DNA of 51,678 bases from Spirochaetota bacterium (GTDB taxonomy: Bacteria > Spirochaetota > UBA4802 > UBA5368): assembly GCA_025457965.1 (NCBI GenBank), contig JALOTJ010000004.1, forward strand, positions 1-51,678. Reading direction: 5' to 3'. A program made the translations under genes and the position numbers. This document shows, in pieces, positions 1 to 8,312 of the stretch. The notes below the pieces were generated by a model. The model worked only from the letters and a program-made list of their open reading frames with translations, made no database searches and was not told where the DNA came from. How positions within the stretch are numbered: the stretch's first letter is position 1; each line of letters starts with the position of its first letter.

Positions 1-134
1 AAAAGCTCCACAAATATTTTGACCATGCCCAGTACAGGGGGGCAGCCGAGAGGGCCGCAGCTCAGTTTTCCTTTATTATGGACTGGGACAGATTCCGGTG
101 CCTGAGGGAGCAGGGGTTGACGAATGAGTTATGA
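1..134 (+). CDS. 3' end of an unidentified gene (partial)
   Basis: Reading frame 3 is open from the window edge to a TGA at 132-134 and encodes about 43 residues beginning KLHKYFDHAQYRG and ending RFRCLREQGLTNEL. It is the C-terminus of a protein whose body lies outside the window. The sequence is rich in charged and aromatic residues with no membrane segment and no motif I recognise. It lies 79 bases upstream of the thioesterase on the same strand, so the two may be co-transcribed. No function is proposed. Confidence 0.45.
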   Translation, partial: KLHKYFDHAQYRGAAERAAAQFSFIMDWDRFRCLREQGLTNEL

Positions 135-213
135 CTGTACAGCGACCGGTCCGGGTTCTCTTTGGCCACAGGGACATCGAGTCGATATATAACAACCGGG
201 CGAGGAAACGACC

Positions 214-630
214 ATGGAGAAATGTGAGATTACTGTGCGCGGTTACCATCTCGACCAGCATGGCCATGTAAATAATACGCGCTACATGGAATTCCTGGAG
301 GAAGGGCGTTACGTCTTTCTGGACAAACACGCCGGGCAGATGGAAGCCTGGAACGATCGCGGCATAACGCTGTTCGTCGTTAAAATCACCATCAATTACC
401 GCAGCCCCTCATTCCTGGGGGAAGTCCTGGAAATCCGGTCCGGCATAATCAGGGCCGGAGCCAGGAGCGGCGTCATCCACCAGGACGTGTTTCGTCGCGG
501 GACCGGCGACCTGATCATCGATGCGGATGTCACCTTCGTGGTCTTCGATACGCGCCTCGGGAAAGCGCTTCCGGTCGAGGGCGCGCTCCGTGCCGAACTT
601 CTGGCCATGGCGGAGCCCGGGTGCGAGTGA
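214..630 (+). CDS. Acyl-CoA thioesterase, 4HBT hotdog-fold (YbgC/FadM type)
   Basis: This 138-residue protein has the length and opening pattern of the 4-hydroxybenzoyl-CoA thioesterase-like hotdog family. The N-terminal motif YHLDQHGHVNNTRYMEFLEEGR (about residues 11-32) matches the conserved D-x-x-G-H-V-N-N-x-x-Y-x-x-x-x-E region; the Asp is the usual catalytic residue and the Asn-Asn-x-x-Tyr starts the hot-dog helix. Such enzymes are cytoplasmic and hydrolyse acyl-CoA or acyl-ACP thioesters; the substrate cannot be told from sequence. The ATG follows a GAGGAAA ribosome site by a normal distance. A role in lipid or carboxylate turnover would suit the acyl-CoA synthetase operon downstream, but they are on opposite strands. 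Confidence 0.85.
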   Translation: MEKCEITVRGYHLDQHGHVNNTRYMEFLEEGRYVFLDKHAGQMEAWNDRGITLFVVKITINYRSPSFLGEVLEIRSGIIRAGARSGVIHQDVFRRGTGDLIIDADVTFVVFDTRLGKALPVEGALRAELLAMAEPGCE

Positions 631-787
631 CACCCGGCCCCGTGGGTTCCCCGCGGAGCGAACGGGGGGGGCGGCGCGGCGGAAAAACGGCGATTCCCGC
701 GGCGAGGCGCGAATTCAATTGACAGCCCGCCCCGGGGCGGGTATGCACTCATACGGAACGGCGCGGCGCGCCGCGGGAGGGCATGAC

Positions 788-1338
788 ATGCAGGTGAATG
801 ATCTGGAGAAATATTGCGCGATGGCCATAGAGGGCGGGGCCACCCATGCCGTCCCCATCCGCCCGGACAGCGTCGTGACGGCGCCGTGGGTGCGGTTGAA
901 ATGCCAGTTCGGATGCCCCGGATACGGGAAGGGCTATTGCTGTCCGCCCCACACGCCCACCCACGAAGAGACGAGGAGCGTCCTGGACGCGTACCAGCGG
1001 GCGATACTGTTTCATATCGAGGCGCCGAAAACAGAGGATCGTGGTAAACGCTACCACGCTACCGCGCCTATATGGACATGCTCGTTCGTCTGGAAGGGGA
1101 GATGTTCAAGGACGGGTATTACAAGGCATTCGTTTTTCTCGCCGGGCCCTGCCTCAAGTGCAAAAAATGCGGAAAACTGGAGGGGACCCCCTGCGTACAC
1201 ATGGAAAGCGCGCGGCCGGCCATGGAGGCCTGCGGTATCGACGTCTATCAGACGGCGCGGAACAACGGATTCTTTATCGAGCCCCTGCGCGAGAAGTCAG
1301 AGACGCACAACGATTACTGCCTCATGCTCGTTGATTGA
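788..1338 (+). pseudogene. DUF2284 cysteine-rich metal-binding protein, frameshifted
   Basis: The gene starts at ATG 788 after GGGAGG. It encodes MQVNDLEKYC... with the cysteine motifs CQFGCPGYGKGYCCPPHTP (about residues 39-57), typical of DUF2284 predicted metal-binding proteins. The frame is lost near 1055-1065, in CGCTACCACGCTACCGCGCC. Homologous-looking sequence resumes in another frame as RYRAYMDMLVRLEGEMF... with a second cluster, CLKCKKCGKLEGTPCVH, and stops at 1338. One extra base near 1059 would rejoin the halves into about 183 residues (...RYHAYRAYMDML...). All cysteine motifs survive, so the change is recent or a sequencing error. Family function is uncharacterised; the cysteines suggest an Fe-S or zinc site. 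Confidence 0.75.
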
Positions 1339-2220
1339 TTAAATTCTTTCCTTAAATTCCTTGCCGAACAGGCCTTCGGGCCTGACCAGCAGTACCAGGA
1401 TGATGATTAAAAACGGTACCGTGTTTTTGAATTCCAGTGATATGTACCCGCCGCTCAGGTTCTCTACGATGCCGATGATCAATCCGCCGACCACGGCGCC
1501 TACCAGGCTGTTCAGACCGCCAAGAATTGCCCCCGAGAAGCCCTTCAGGAACGGCTCGAGCATGAAGAACGGATCGAGGATCAGGGCCGGAGCAAGGAAC
1601 ATGCCGGCCAGTACACCGAACAGGGCCGCCAGGCCCCATGAGGTTGCCAGGACGGTCCGGGTAGGGATTCCCAGCGTCTGGGCGGCGGCCAGGTTCTCAC
1701 TGGTGGCCTTCATTGCAAGCCCCAGGCGGGTCTTTTGGATGAGAAAGTACAGCAGGATACTGCCGGTGATGCCGACGAGGAAAGTCCCTATGCTCAGTTG
1801 ATTGAAGTAGAACGGACCGACAGTCCAGACCCTGGTGTCGGAGAGCGGGAAGGGCATGATCTGCGATTCCGTTCCCCAGAAGAAGAGGAGCGCTCCCTGT
1901 AAAACCATGCTCAATCCTACCGTGATGGTGATCTGGCCGAGGATGGTCGCATCGCGGCGCTGCGCCGGGACGATGATCGCGAAATAAAAGAACATGGCAA
2001 GAAGCGCCCCGAATACCAGGCTGATCGGCAGGGCCAGATAGAAGGGCAAATCCCTGGACAGGAGTGTGAATGCCACGAAGGTTCCAACGGTGGCCTTGTC
2101 ACCATGCGCGAAATTCAGGATGCGTGTCGAACGGTAGATGAGTACGATGCCCAGCGCCACCAGGGCATACAGGCTGCCGGCCGAAAGCCCCGATATCAAA
2201 TATTGGAAAAAGGTAACCAT
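1339..2220 (-). CDS. livH: Branched-chain amino acid-type ABC permease, LivH family
   Basis: This 293-residue protein has about eight hydrophobic helices and belongs to the BPD_transp_2 family (LivH). Recognisable features are the opening ISGLSAGSLYALVALGIVLIYRSTRILNFAHGD and the cytoplasmic loop TRLGLAMKATSENLAAAQTLGI, which contacts the ATPase. It forms one half of the inner-membrane channel with LivM, whose stop lies 20 nt upstream. It is the last gene of a minus-strand operon and converges on the DUF2284 gene with almost no gap. The family imports branched-chain amino acids, amides, urea, or aromatic and fatty carboxylates; the specificity is discussed with the acyl-CoA synthetase in the same operon. 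Confidence 0.92.
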   Translation of the reverse strand: MVTFFQYLISGLSAGSLYALVALGIVLIYRSTRILNFAHGDKATVGTFVAFTLLSRDLPFYLALPISLVFGALLAMFFYFAIIVPAQRRDATILGQITITVGLSMVLQGALLFFWGTESQIMPFPLSDTRVWTVGPFYFNQLSIGTFLVGITGSILLYFLIQKTRLGLAMKATSENLAAAQTLGIPTRTVLATSWGLAALFGVLAGMFLAPALILDPFFMLEPFLKGFSGAILGGLNSLVGAVVGGLIIGIVENLSGGYISLEFKNTVPFLIIILVLLVRPEGLFGKEFKERI

Positions 2221-2240
2221 AGGTGTCTCCTGTATGATGC

Positions 2241-3221
2241 TTAACGAAACGGCCAGTTGCGCCAGTAGAGGCGCATCTTGAACCAGCGGCCCGCCAGGCC
2301 GAGAGGCTCGAAGATCATGATTATAACCACGGTGACGCCGAGGATGACCGGAGTCAGCTCATTATATCCGCTGAGAAGCTGGGGGATGAGGATGACGAAA
2401 GCGGCGCCGAAGAGGGCGCCTTCCACCGAGGCCAATCCTCCTATGATCACCGCCACGAAAATGAGGAGTGTCTCGGAGAAATTGAACATCTGCGGATCCA
2501 AAAATCCCATGAACATGCCGTACAGGGCGCCGCTAACGCCGGTGTAAAACGAGCTGATGGCAAAAGACAGGAGTTTGTAATTGGTAAGGTTCACCCCGAG
2601 CACCTCGGCGGCGATGTCGTTGTCCCTTATGGCCACGAAGGCCCTGCCGATATAAGAAGAAATGAGATTATAGGTAGCGGCCAGGAAAATGACGCACAGG
2701 AGGAATACGAAATAATACATCGAAACCTCGCTCGTCAGTCCGAAAAGGGCCGGGAATTTCGGCACGACCATGCCCATTCGGCCGCCGGAAAGAACTTCAT
2801 AGCTGGTGAACACCTGATAGATCGCGATCCCGAACCCGAGCGTAACAATGGCCAGATAGGGGCCTTTCAGGCGCAGTGAGGGGAAGCCCACCAGCACCCC
2901 GAAAACAGCCGCCATACAACCTGCACCGATCAGACACAGCCCGAGCGGCACGCCCATCTTGGTCAGATGGCCGAAGGTGAAGGCCCCGATGGCCAGAAAA
3001 CCGGCCTGCCCCAGGGATATCTGTCCGGTATACCCGATCAGAATATTCTGGCCGAGAATACCGATGGAGAAAATGAAAATGAGCGTGGCGAGATAGACAA
3101 AGTGTTCGCTCCCGAACAGGGGAAACAGAATCACGCCGACGATCAGCAGCGCGACCCAGCATCGCGTCCACGGTTTTTCAATGAGTTTGAGATCGTCCTT
3201 ATAGCTTTCAACAAGATTCAT
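2241..3221 (-). CDS. livM: Branched-chain amino acid-type ABC permease, LivM family
   Basis: This 326-residue multi-spanning protein is the LivM partner of the channel. The motif GYTGQISLGQAGFLAIGAF (about residues 63-81) is the hallmark of LivM-type permeases. FVAIRDNDIAAEVLGVN is the conserved coupling loop before the last helices. The N-terminus carries a short charged cytoplasmic stretch before the first helix, as usual in the family. It lies 70 nt downstream of the acyl-CoA synthetase and 20 nt upstream of livH on the same strand, so all are probably one transcript. Confidence 0.92.
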   Translation of the reverse strand: MNLVESYKDDLKLIEKPWTRCWVALLIVGVILFPLFGSEHFVYLATLIFIFSIGILGQNILIGYTGQISLGQAGFLAIGAFTFGHLTKMGVPLGLCLIGAGCMAAVFGVLVGFPSLRLKGPYLAIVTLGFGIAIYQVFTSYEVLSGGRMGMVVPKFPALFGLTSEVSMYYFVFLLCVIFLAATYNLISSYIGRAFVAIRDNDIAAEVLGVNLTNYKLLSFAISSFYTGVSGALYGMFMGFLDPQMFNFSETLLIFVAVIIGGLASVEGALFGAAFVILIPQLLSGYNELTPVILGVTVVIIMIFEPLGLAGRWFKMRLYWRNWPFR

Positions 3222-3291
3222 GGAAGTGCGCCCTCGATTTCAGGTTTAGGTGCCGATCCGGAAGGTGGAAGTGGATTTGCCCTGTCGGCCA

Positions 3292-5094
3292 TCATTCCCC
3301 TCCCCGGTACATGCCGTCGATGAGGTCTTTGTACATTACGGCGATGTTGCGCCGCTTTACCTTCTGGGTCGGGGTTACGTCACCGTCTTCGGCATAGAAA
3401 CGCCGCGGAATGAGGCGGAACTTTTTAATTGTCTCCACCCGGGCGACGGTCTTGTTCACCTCGCGGACCTCGGCGTCGATCAGTTTGATGATTTCCGCAT
3501 TCTGCGTCAGATCCTCATAGGTGGTGAAGGGAATGCGGTTGTCCTGGGCGTACTGCATCACATTGTCCTCATCGATCAGGATGAGGCAGGTCAGATAGGC
3601 CCGCCCATCGCCGATGATGACGGCATCCTGGATATACGTGCTGAATTTCAGCTTGTTCTCGATAAATTCCGGGGTGATATTCTTGCCGCCGGAGGTTATG
3701 ATGATGTCCTTTATGCGCCCGACGATCTTGAGCCAGCCGTCGTCGATCATGCCCATGTCGCCGGTATACAGCCAGCCGTCGCGGATGGTTTCGGCGGTCA
3801 GGTCGTCATTTTTGAAATAGCCCTTGAAAACACCGGGACCTCTGGCAATGATTTCTCCTTCGTCGGTGATCTTCATCTCCAGTCCCGGCAGGGCCTCGCC
3901 CACAAAGCCATAGCGCGGCTCCTTCTCCAGGCGCTGGAGGGCGATGATTCCGGTCGATTCCGTCAGCCCGTATCCGTCGCGCAGGGGAATGCCGAGGATG
4001 TTGAAGAACTGGAACAGCTCCTTGGACGCGGCCGCCGCGGAACAGAGCGCCCAGCGGATGCGCTCGAAACCGAGCTGGCGCTTTAAATGGTAGAGCACAC
4101 CCCAGTACGCCAGTTGATAAAGCATCCGCCACCCGGTCACACCGGCGCCGCCGCCCGACCTGGCCTCCAGATAGCGCCGCCCGATCGTGAAGCTCAACCT
4201 GTAAAGCTGCCGTTTCAACCAGGTGGAATCGTCCATTTTAATGTTGATGTTGGAGGCGAATTTCTCCCACAGGCGTGGCACGCTTCCGAAGATGGTCGGC
4301 GAGATTTCGCGCAGGTTGGCGGCCAGGGTATCCATGCTCTCGACAAAATTGACCGTCACGCCGGTAAAAACCGGCATGAAGATGGATACGAGATTCTCAT
4401 AGATATGCGCAAGCGGAAGATAGGAGACCACTTCGTCCTCCTCGCTGACCGGGATGATCTGGAGGAAGGACTGGGTCACCATCGATATGTTATAATGGCT
4501 GAGCAGCGCCCCCTTGGGCCGCCCGGTCGTGCCCGAGGTGTAGATGACTATGGCCGTATCATCATCCCTTATGTCACTGATTCTCTGATCGACCGTTTCG
4601 GCCGTCACGGTTTGGGCCCGTTTGAGGAAGTCCTGGAAGAAGACTACCATGGGATGGGAATAGCCGAAGAGGCCCTTCTCGTCCCAGACCACGATGAGAT
4701 CCAGGGCCAGGTCGGGAAGGATATCGAGGATCTTATCGAGCTGCTCCTCGTTCTCAACAAAGAGCAGTCTGGCCTCGGAGTGGCTGATGACATAGTTGAT
4801 CTCGTCCGTGGATGAGGTGGGATAGATGCCGCAGGTGCAAAGACCGGCCGACATGGTGGCCATATGGCACATCGACCATTCCGGACGGTTGTCGCCCAGG
4901 ATGCAAACCACCTGACCCTTCGGCAGCCCCAGGGAAAGGATGGCGGCGGTCACTTCCCGCACCATCCGTCCGTATTCACTCCAGGTGACCTTGTGCCATA
5001 TCCCGTTTTTTTTATGTCGCTGCGCGATGCGCCGGGGAAATTTATCGACCTGTTCGAAAAAGGCGTGGGGGATCGCTTTGGAATTAATCCGCAT
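3292..5094 (-). CDS. Long-chain acyl-CoA synthetase (AMP-forming) inside the Liv operon
   Basis: About 600 residues, the usual length for the FadD15/FACS branch of AMP-binding enzymes. Visible motifs are the P-loop IYTSGTTGRPKGALLSH (about 187), the A5 motif DGYGLTESTGI, the ATP/hinge segment YTGDMGMIDDGWLKIVGRIKD, and TSGGKNITPEFIEN. The enzyme adenylates a carboxylate and forms the CoA thioester. The ORF track starts at 5100, but the second ATG at 5094 sits 8 nt after GGAGG and overlaps the livF stop as TAATG, so I prefer it. Its place between livF and livM suggests the imported compound is activated with CoA, pointing to a fatty or aromatic acid rather than an amino acid (inference). Confidence 0.9.
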   Translation of the reverse strand: MRINSKAIPHAFFEQVDKFPRRIAQRHKKNGIWHKVTWSEYGRMVREVTAAILSLGLPKGQVVCILGDNRPEWSMCHMATMSAGLCTCGIYPTSSTDEINYVISHSEARLLFVENEEQLDKILDILPDLALDLIVVWDEKGLFGYSHPMVVFFQDFLKRAQTVTAETVDQRISDIRDDDTAIVIYTSGTTGRPKGALLSHYNISMVTQSFLQIIPVSEEDEVVSYLPLAHIYENLVSIFMPVFTGVTVNFVESMDTLAANLREISPTIFGSVPRLWEKFASNINIKMDDSTWLKRQLYRLSFTIGRRYLEARSGGGAGVTGWRMLYQLAYWGVLYHLKRQLGFERIRWALCSAAAASKELFQFFNILGIPLRDGYGLTESTGIIALQRLEKEPRYGFVGEALPGLEMKITDEGEIIARGPGVFKGYFKNDDLTAETIRDGWLYTGDMGMIDDGWLKIVGRIKDIIITSGGKNITPEFIENKLKFSTYIQDAVIIGDGRAYLTCLILIDEDNVMQYAQDNRIPFTTYEDLTQNAEIIKLIDAEVREVNKTVARVETIKKFRLIPRRFYAEDGDVTPTQKVKRRNIAVMYKDLIDGMYRGGE

Positions 5095-5867
5095 TACCAT
5101 TTCCTCCGCTTCGTGTAGTAGCGATAGCCTTTCTCGCCTGACGTCTCCTGGTCCACACCGAGATACAGTTCCCTGACATCATCGTTTTCTTTCAGTTCTT
5201 GGGCGGTGCCCTTCAGTACGATGCGGCCGGCTTCCATGATGTAGCCGTAATGACAGATATCCAGGGCCATCTTCGCGTTCTGCTCGACCAGAAGGATGGT
5301 CATGTCGCGTTTGCTGACGGCGCGCAGGGTGTCATAGACACTGCGCGCCAGTTTCGGGGAGAGCCCCAGGGAAGGCTCGTCGAGCATCAGCAGCTTCGGC
5401 CGCCGCAGAATGCCCCGGGCGATCGCCAGCATTTGCTGCTCGCCCCCCGAGAGCTTGTCCGCCTGCTGGTCGCGACGCTCCGCCAGGATGGGAAAGAGCG
5501 AATACACATACTCCAGGTCGCTCTTCAGTTCCCTGTCGCGCCGGCCCCAACATCCCAGCTCGAGATTCTCCCATACGGACAGTTCCCTGAAGAGCCCTCG
5601 ATCCTCGGGAACATAAACGATTCCCCGGGACGATATCCGCTCGGGCGACATGCCGCTGATCCTGCGGCCGTTGAACTCTATAGTTCCTTTCTTCGGCTGG
5701 TCTTTAAGCAGCCCGGCAATAGTCTTGAGCAGGGTGGTCTTGCCGGCGCCGTTCGGCCCCAGTACGGTAAATATCTCGTGCTCCCTGATCTCGAGCGATA
5801 TTCCCTGCAGGGCATAGATTCGATCAAAATATAATGTTTCGATACTGGTTATTTTCAAAAGGCTCAT
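5094..5867 (-). CDS. livF: ABC transporter ATP-binding protein, LivF family
   Basis: This 257-residue ATPase carries Walker A GPNGAGKTTLLKTIAG, the signature KLSGGEQQMLAIARGILRRPKLLMLDEPSLGLSP with Walker B, and the H-loop region ILLVEQNAKMALD typical of LivF. It energises the LivHM channel together with LivG. Its start ATG overlaps the livG stop as ATGA, and its stop overlaps the acyl-CoA synthetase start as TAATG, indicating translational coupling. The C-terminus (YRYYTKRRKW) is about 20 residues longer than a typical LivF and very basic; no function is proposed for the tail. Confidence 0.93.
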   Translation of the reverse strand: MSLLKITSIETLYFDRIYALQGISLEIREHEIFTVLGPNGAGKTTLLKTIAGLLKDQPKKGTIEFNGRRISGMSPERISSRGIVYVPEDRGLFRELSVWENLELGCWGRRDRELKSDLEYVYSLFPILAERRDQQADKLSGGEQQMLAIARGILRRPKLLMLDEPSLGLSPKLARSVYDTLRAVSKRDMTILLVEQNAKMALDICHYGYIMEAGRIVLKGTAQELKENDDVRELYLGVDQETSGEKGYRYYTKRRKW

Positions 5868-6619
5868 GCTTCTTCCCCAACATAGGCGCGTATGACTTCG
5901 GGATTTTTCTGGACTTCCGCGGGCGTGCCTTCGGTCAATTTCTGGCCGAAGTTCAAAACTACCATGCGATCCGCCAGCCGGGAGACAATGCGCAGATCGT
6001 GTTCGATCAGCAGAATGGAGAGACCGAAGCGACCGCGAATTTCCGTCACCAGATAGGCGACACGGTTCTTTTCCTCTGCGGTCAGGCCGGCCACCGGTTC
6101 ATCCAGGAGCAGGAGCTTGGGCTCCATGACGATGGCCCGGCCGAGCTCGACCCGCTTCTGCACCCCGTAGGGACAATCCATGACCCTCATCTTGCGATAG
6201 GCCTGGAGGTCGAGGAAGCCGATGACCTCCTCAACTTTTTCACGATGCCTGAGCTCCTCCGTGCGGATACGCAGATACGCCTGCAGCGGATTGCGCCGGA
6301 ACCTGATATGCCGGCCAAGCATCAGGTTGTCGAGCACCGTCATGTTGTTGAAGAGCCGGATGTTCTGGAAGGTACGTCCTATCCCTTTCACGGCGATCCT
6401 GTCGGGAGAGAGCCCCAAGAGGCTCTCCCCCTGAAACAGAATTTCTCCACGGGTAGGCTGATACACTCCCGAGATGCAATTGAAGAGGGTGGTTTTACCC
6501 GCACCGTTCGGGCCGATAATCGAGAGTATTTCCCGATCGTCCATCGTGAACCCGACGTCCGAAAGGGCGGAAATTCCACCGAACCTTACTGTGAGTGCAT
6601 CAACCGTGAGTAACTGCAT
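5864..6619 (-). CDS. livG: ABC transporter ATP-binding protein, LivG family
   Basis: This 251-residue ATPase has Walker A GPNGAGKTTLFNCISG, a LivG-specific Q-loop region (GRTFQNIRLFNNMTVLDNLMLGRH), and Walker B KLLLLDEPVAGLTAEEK. The ABC signature reads PYGVQKRVELGRA rather than LSGGQ; departures of this kind occur in LivG proteins. The C-terminal LNFGQKLTEGTPAEVQKNPEVIRAYVGEE is the usual LivG ending. It begins 6 nt after the binding-protein stop and overlaps livF by 4 nt. Confidence 0.93.
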   Translation of the reverse strand: MQLLTVDALTVRFGGISALSDVGFTMDDREILSIIGPNGAGKTTLFNCISGVYQPTRGEILFQGESLLGLSPDRIAVKGIGRTFQNIRLFNNMTVLDNLMLGRHIRFRRNPLQAYLRIRTEELRHREKVEEVIGFLDLQAYRKMRVMDCPYGVQKRVELGRAIVMEPKLLLLDEPVAGLTAEEKNRVAYLVTEIRGRFGLSILLIEHDLRIVSRLADRMVVLNFGQKLTEGTPAEVQKNPEVIRAYVGEEA

Positions 6620-6625
6620 GGCGTT

Positions 6626-7819
6626 TTAGTACAGAGGCTCGAAGATGATGTAGTCTGAAATCGGTATGTGCTTGCCCTTTTTCGCCTCACAGATGCGGAT
6701 CGCGTTCAGGCCGTAGTGCTGCTTGGCGGAGAAGGTGATCGGAGCGCCCATTCCGGCCGATTTGAAGCCGTTGATGCTTTCCATGCCGGTGATGAAGCTC
6801 TCACGGGTCAGGTTCTTGCCGGCCTTCTGCAGGCCCTCGGCGATCAGCATCATGGTCGTGGCGCCGGTGATTCCGAGGAATTCGCGGCCCTTGAGCGCCG
6901 GCTCGTACTTGAGGAGAATGTCGACGACCTTGTTCGCCTCGGCCTCGACATACGGCATCGAAACGTTACCCGATACCGCGGGGTAGGCGCCTTCCCACAA
7001 CTCGCCGGTGATCTTGTACATCAGCGGATCGCCGAGCGGATTGGCGGTGAAGATCTTGGGCTGGTAACCGATCTTGGCCATCTCCTTGATGATGAGTGAG
7101 GCGTGGGTCGGGGAACCATAGATCACCACTGCGTCGGCGCCGGTCTCTTTGAGCTTGACGGCGTGTCCGCCCAGGGCGCGATCCGTAAGCTCGAACGAAA
7201 CCATGCCCGCGTATTTGGCCTTGCCGCCGAGCTTCTGCATCCCGCGCTTGATGCCGACCTGGGCGGATTTGCCCCAGTCGTCGTTCTGGCCGAACAGCGC
7301 GACGTTCTTCACGCCCAGCTTGTTGACCGCGTAGGTGACGATGGCGTCGGCCTCGTCAATATAGTCCGGATAGGCGATGAACAGGTAGCGCAGCTGGTTT
7401 TTGGGAACCTTCTCCCATATGCGCGGGTTGGCATGGATGTGCACCACGGGGATCTTGCTCTTAAGCAGGAAATCCTTGCTGGCATTGGCCGTGGCCGAGC
7501 CTATGACGCAGCCGATGGCAAACACCTCGTTTTTCATCTCGGTAAGATTTGCCAGGGCCCGGCTTGGATTGTAGCCATCGTCCTTTACGACGAAATTGAT
7601 CTTGCGACCGTGGATGCCGCCCTTATCGTTGATATACTTGGCCCATGCCGAATTGCCGAGCGCCATGGCGCTCCACAGCGCGGCCGGTCCTGACATCGGA
7701 CAGGTCATCCCGATTGTTACCTCGGTATCCGTTACCCCCTTTTCCGCCGCCACGGATTCAGGTGTACACGGCATGAGCATTGCGCAGCCTAAAAGAAACG
7801 CCAGTAGAGACCTCTTCAT
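6626..7819 (-). CDS. Periplasmic substrate-binding protein, LivJ/K-type (Peripla_BP_6)
   Basis: About 397 residues, with an N-terminal signal peptide (MKRSLLAFLLGCAMLMPCTPESVAAEKG, likely cut after SVAA) followed by the family opening VTIGMTCPMSGPAALWSAMALGNSAWAKYINDKGGIHGRKI. This is the type I periplasmic-binding fold used by Liv importers. The ORF track begins at a TTG (7825), but ATG 7819 lies 6 nt after GGAGG and is the better start. It is the first gene of the importer operon, behind a 490-nt leader and promoter region. The ligand cannot be read from sequence; related proteins bind amino acids, amides, or aromatic and aliphatic acids. Confidence 0.9.
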   Translation of the reverse strand: MKRSLLAFLLGCAMLMPCTPESVAAEKGVTDTEVTIGMTCPMSGPAALWSAMALGNSAWAKYINDKGGIHGRKINFVVKDDGYNPSRALANLTEMKNEVFAIGCVIGSATANASKDFLLKSKIPVVHIHANPRIWEKVPKNQLRYLFIAYPDYIDEADAIVTYAVNKLGVKNVALFGQNDDWGKSAQVGIKRGMQKLGGKAKYAGMVSFELTDRALGGHAVKLKETGADAVVIYGSPTHASLIIKEMAKIGYQPKIFTANPLGDPLMYKITGELWEGAYPAVSGNVSMPYVEAEANKVVDILLKYEPALKGREFLGITGATTMMLIAEGLQKAGKNLTRESFITGMESINGFKSAGMGAPITFSAKQHYGLNAIRICEAKKGKHIPISDYIIFEPLY

Positions 7820-8081
7820 AGCCAACCTCCGTTTTTTATGATTTTGTTTCTATGATGAAGATCAAGGATGTTCCGCCCCTTTCAGGAGCGGCCCGCCTCG
7901 ACCCGTCATCCCCTTTTTTGCACCGCTGTCAGGCTGGAGCGGAAAACATGCATCTCCCAAAAACCCCACTCGGGACCGTCGCGAAATTAATGTACCGTCT
8001 CCCGGGTAAGGAGGCGCCGCTCGTTTCGATCATACATCCGAATAATTCAGAGTGGAAGAAAATTAATGCCGTTATCATAAT

Positions 8082-8094
8082 TTAACATTGTTAA
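8082..8094. promoter_or_regulatory. Inverted repeat TTAACA-T-TGTTAA, candidate operator
   Basis: A perfect 6-1-6 palindrome in the AT-rich part of the leader. It lies just downstream, in the minus-strand sense, of a TTGACA hexamer and a TACTAA/TAATAA run. A dimeric repressor of TetR or GntR type would fit by size and position. No regulator gene is adjacent, so this is an inference from symmetry and placement. Confidence 0.4.
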
Positions 8095-8103
8095 CATAAG
8101 TTA

Positions 8104-8138
8104 TTATTAGTACACCAACAAAAAATGAATTGTGTCAA
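8104..8138 (-). promoter_or_regulatory. Possible sigma-70 promoter for the Liv operon
   Basis: On the minus strand a perfect TTGACA (plus-strand TGTCAA at 8133-8138) is followed by an AT-rich stretch containing TGTACTAATAATAA. The spacing to the best -10-like hexamer (TACTAA) is about 20 nt, longer than ideal. It is the only good -35 in the leader and lies next to the palindrome at 8082. Confidence 0.35.
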
Positions 8139-8312
8139 CCTTTTCTTGCAATTTTTTGAAAAATCTTAAACCCCCGTTCGGCGTGACGAGCAAGGTCTAC
8201 CGTCCGTTATGCCCGGAAGAAGGTCTGAAGGTGAGAAACAACACCGGGTGGTCGTTGATACCGCCCGTGTAAACTTATTGACAAAGGGTACCCGGCGTGG
8301 AGAAAGCATGGT

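Larger units (their letters stand above)
7820..8312. other. Divergent intergenic region between the Liv operon and tgt
   Basis: About 490 nt without a convincing gene. The half next to the binding-protein gene is GC-rich like coding DNA. The stretch 8040-8165 is clearly AT-rich and holds the promoter-like and palindromic elements listed separately. A 77-residue plus-strand ORF at 7852-8085 has no plausible ribosome site or motif and was rejected. The long untranslated leader ahead of the Liv operon leaves room for post-transcriptional control, but no known riboswitch was recognised. Confidence 0.5.

Noticed and set aside
3250-4815. Plus-strand ORFs opposite the acyl-CoA synthetase
   Set aside because: The ligase has all adenylation motifs in frame; the opposite frames have none.
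7852-8085. 77-residue plus-strand ORF in the Liv/tgt intergenic region
   Set aside because: No ribosome site or motif, and its end runs into AT-rich regulatory DNA.
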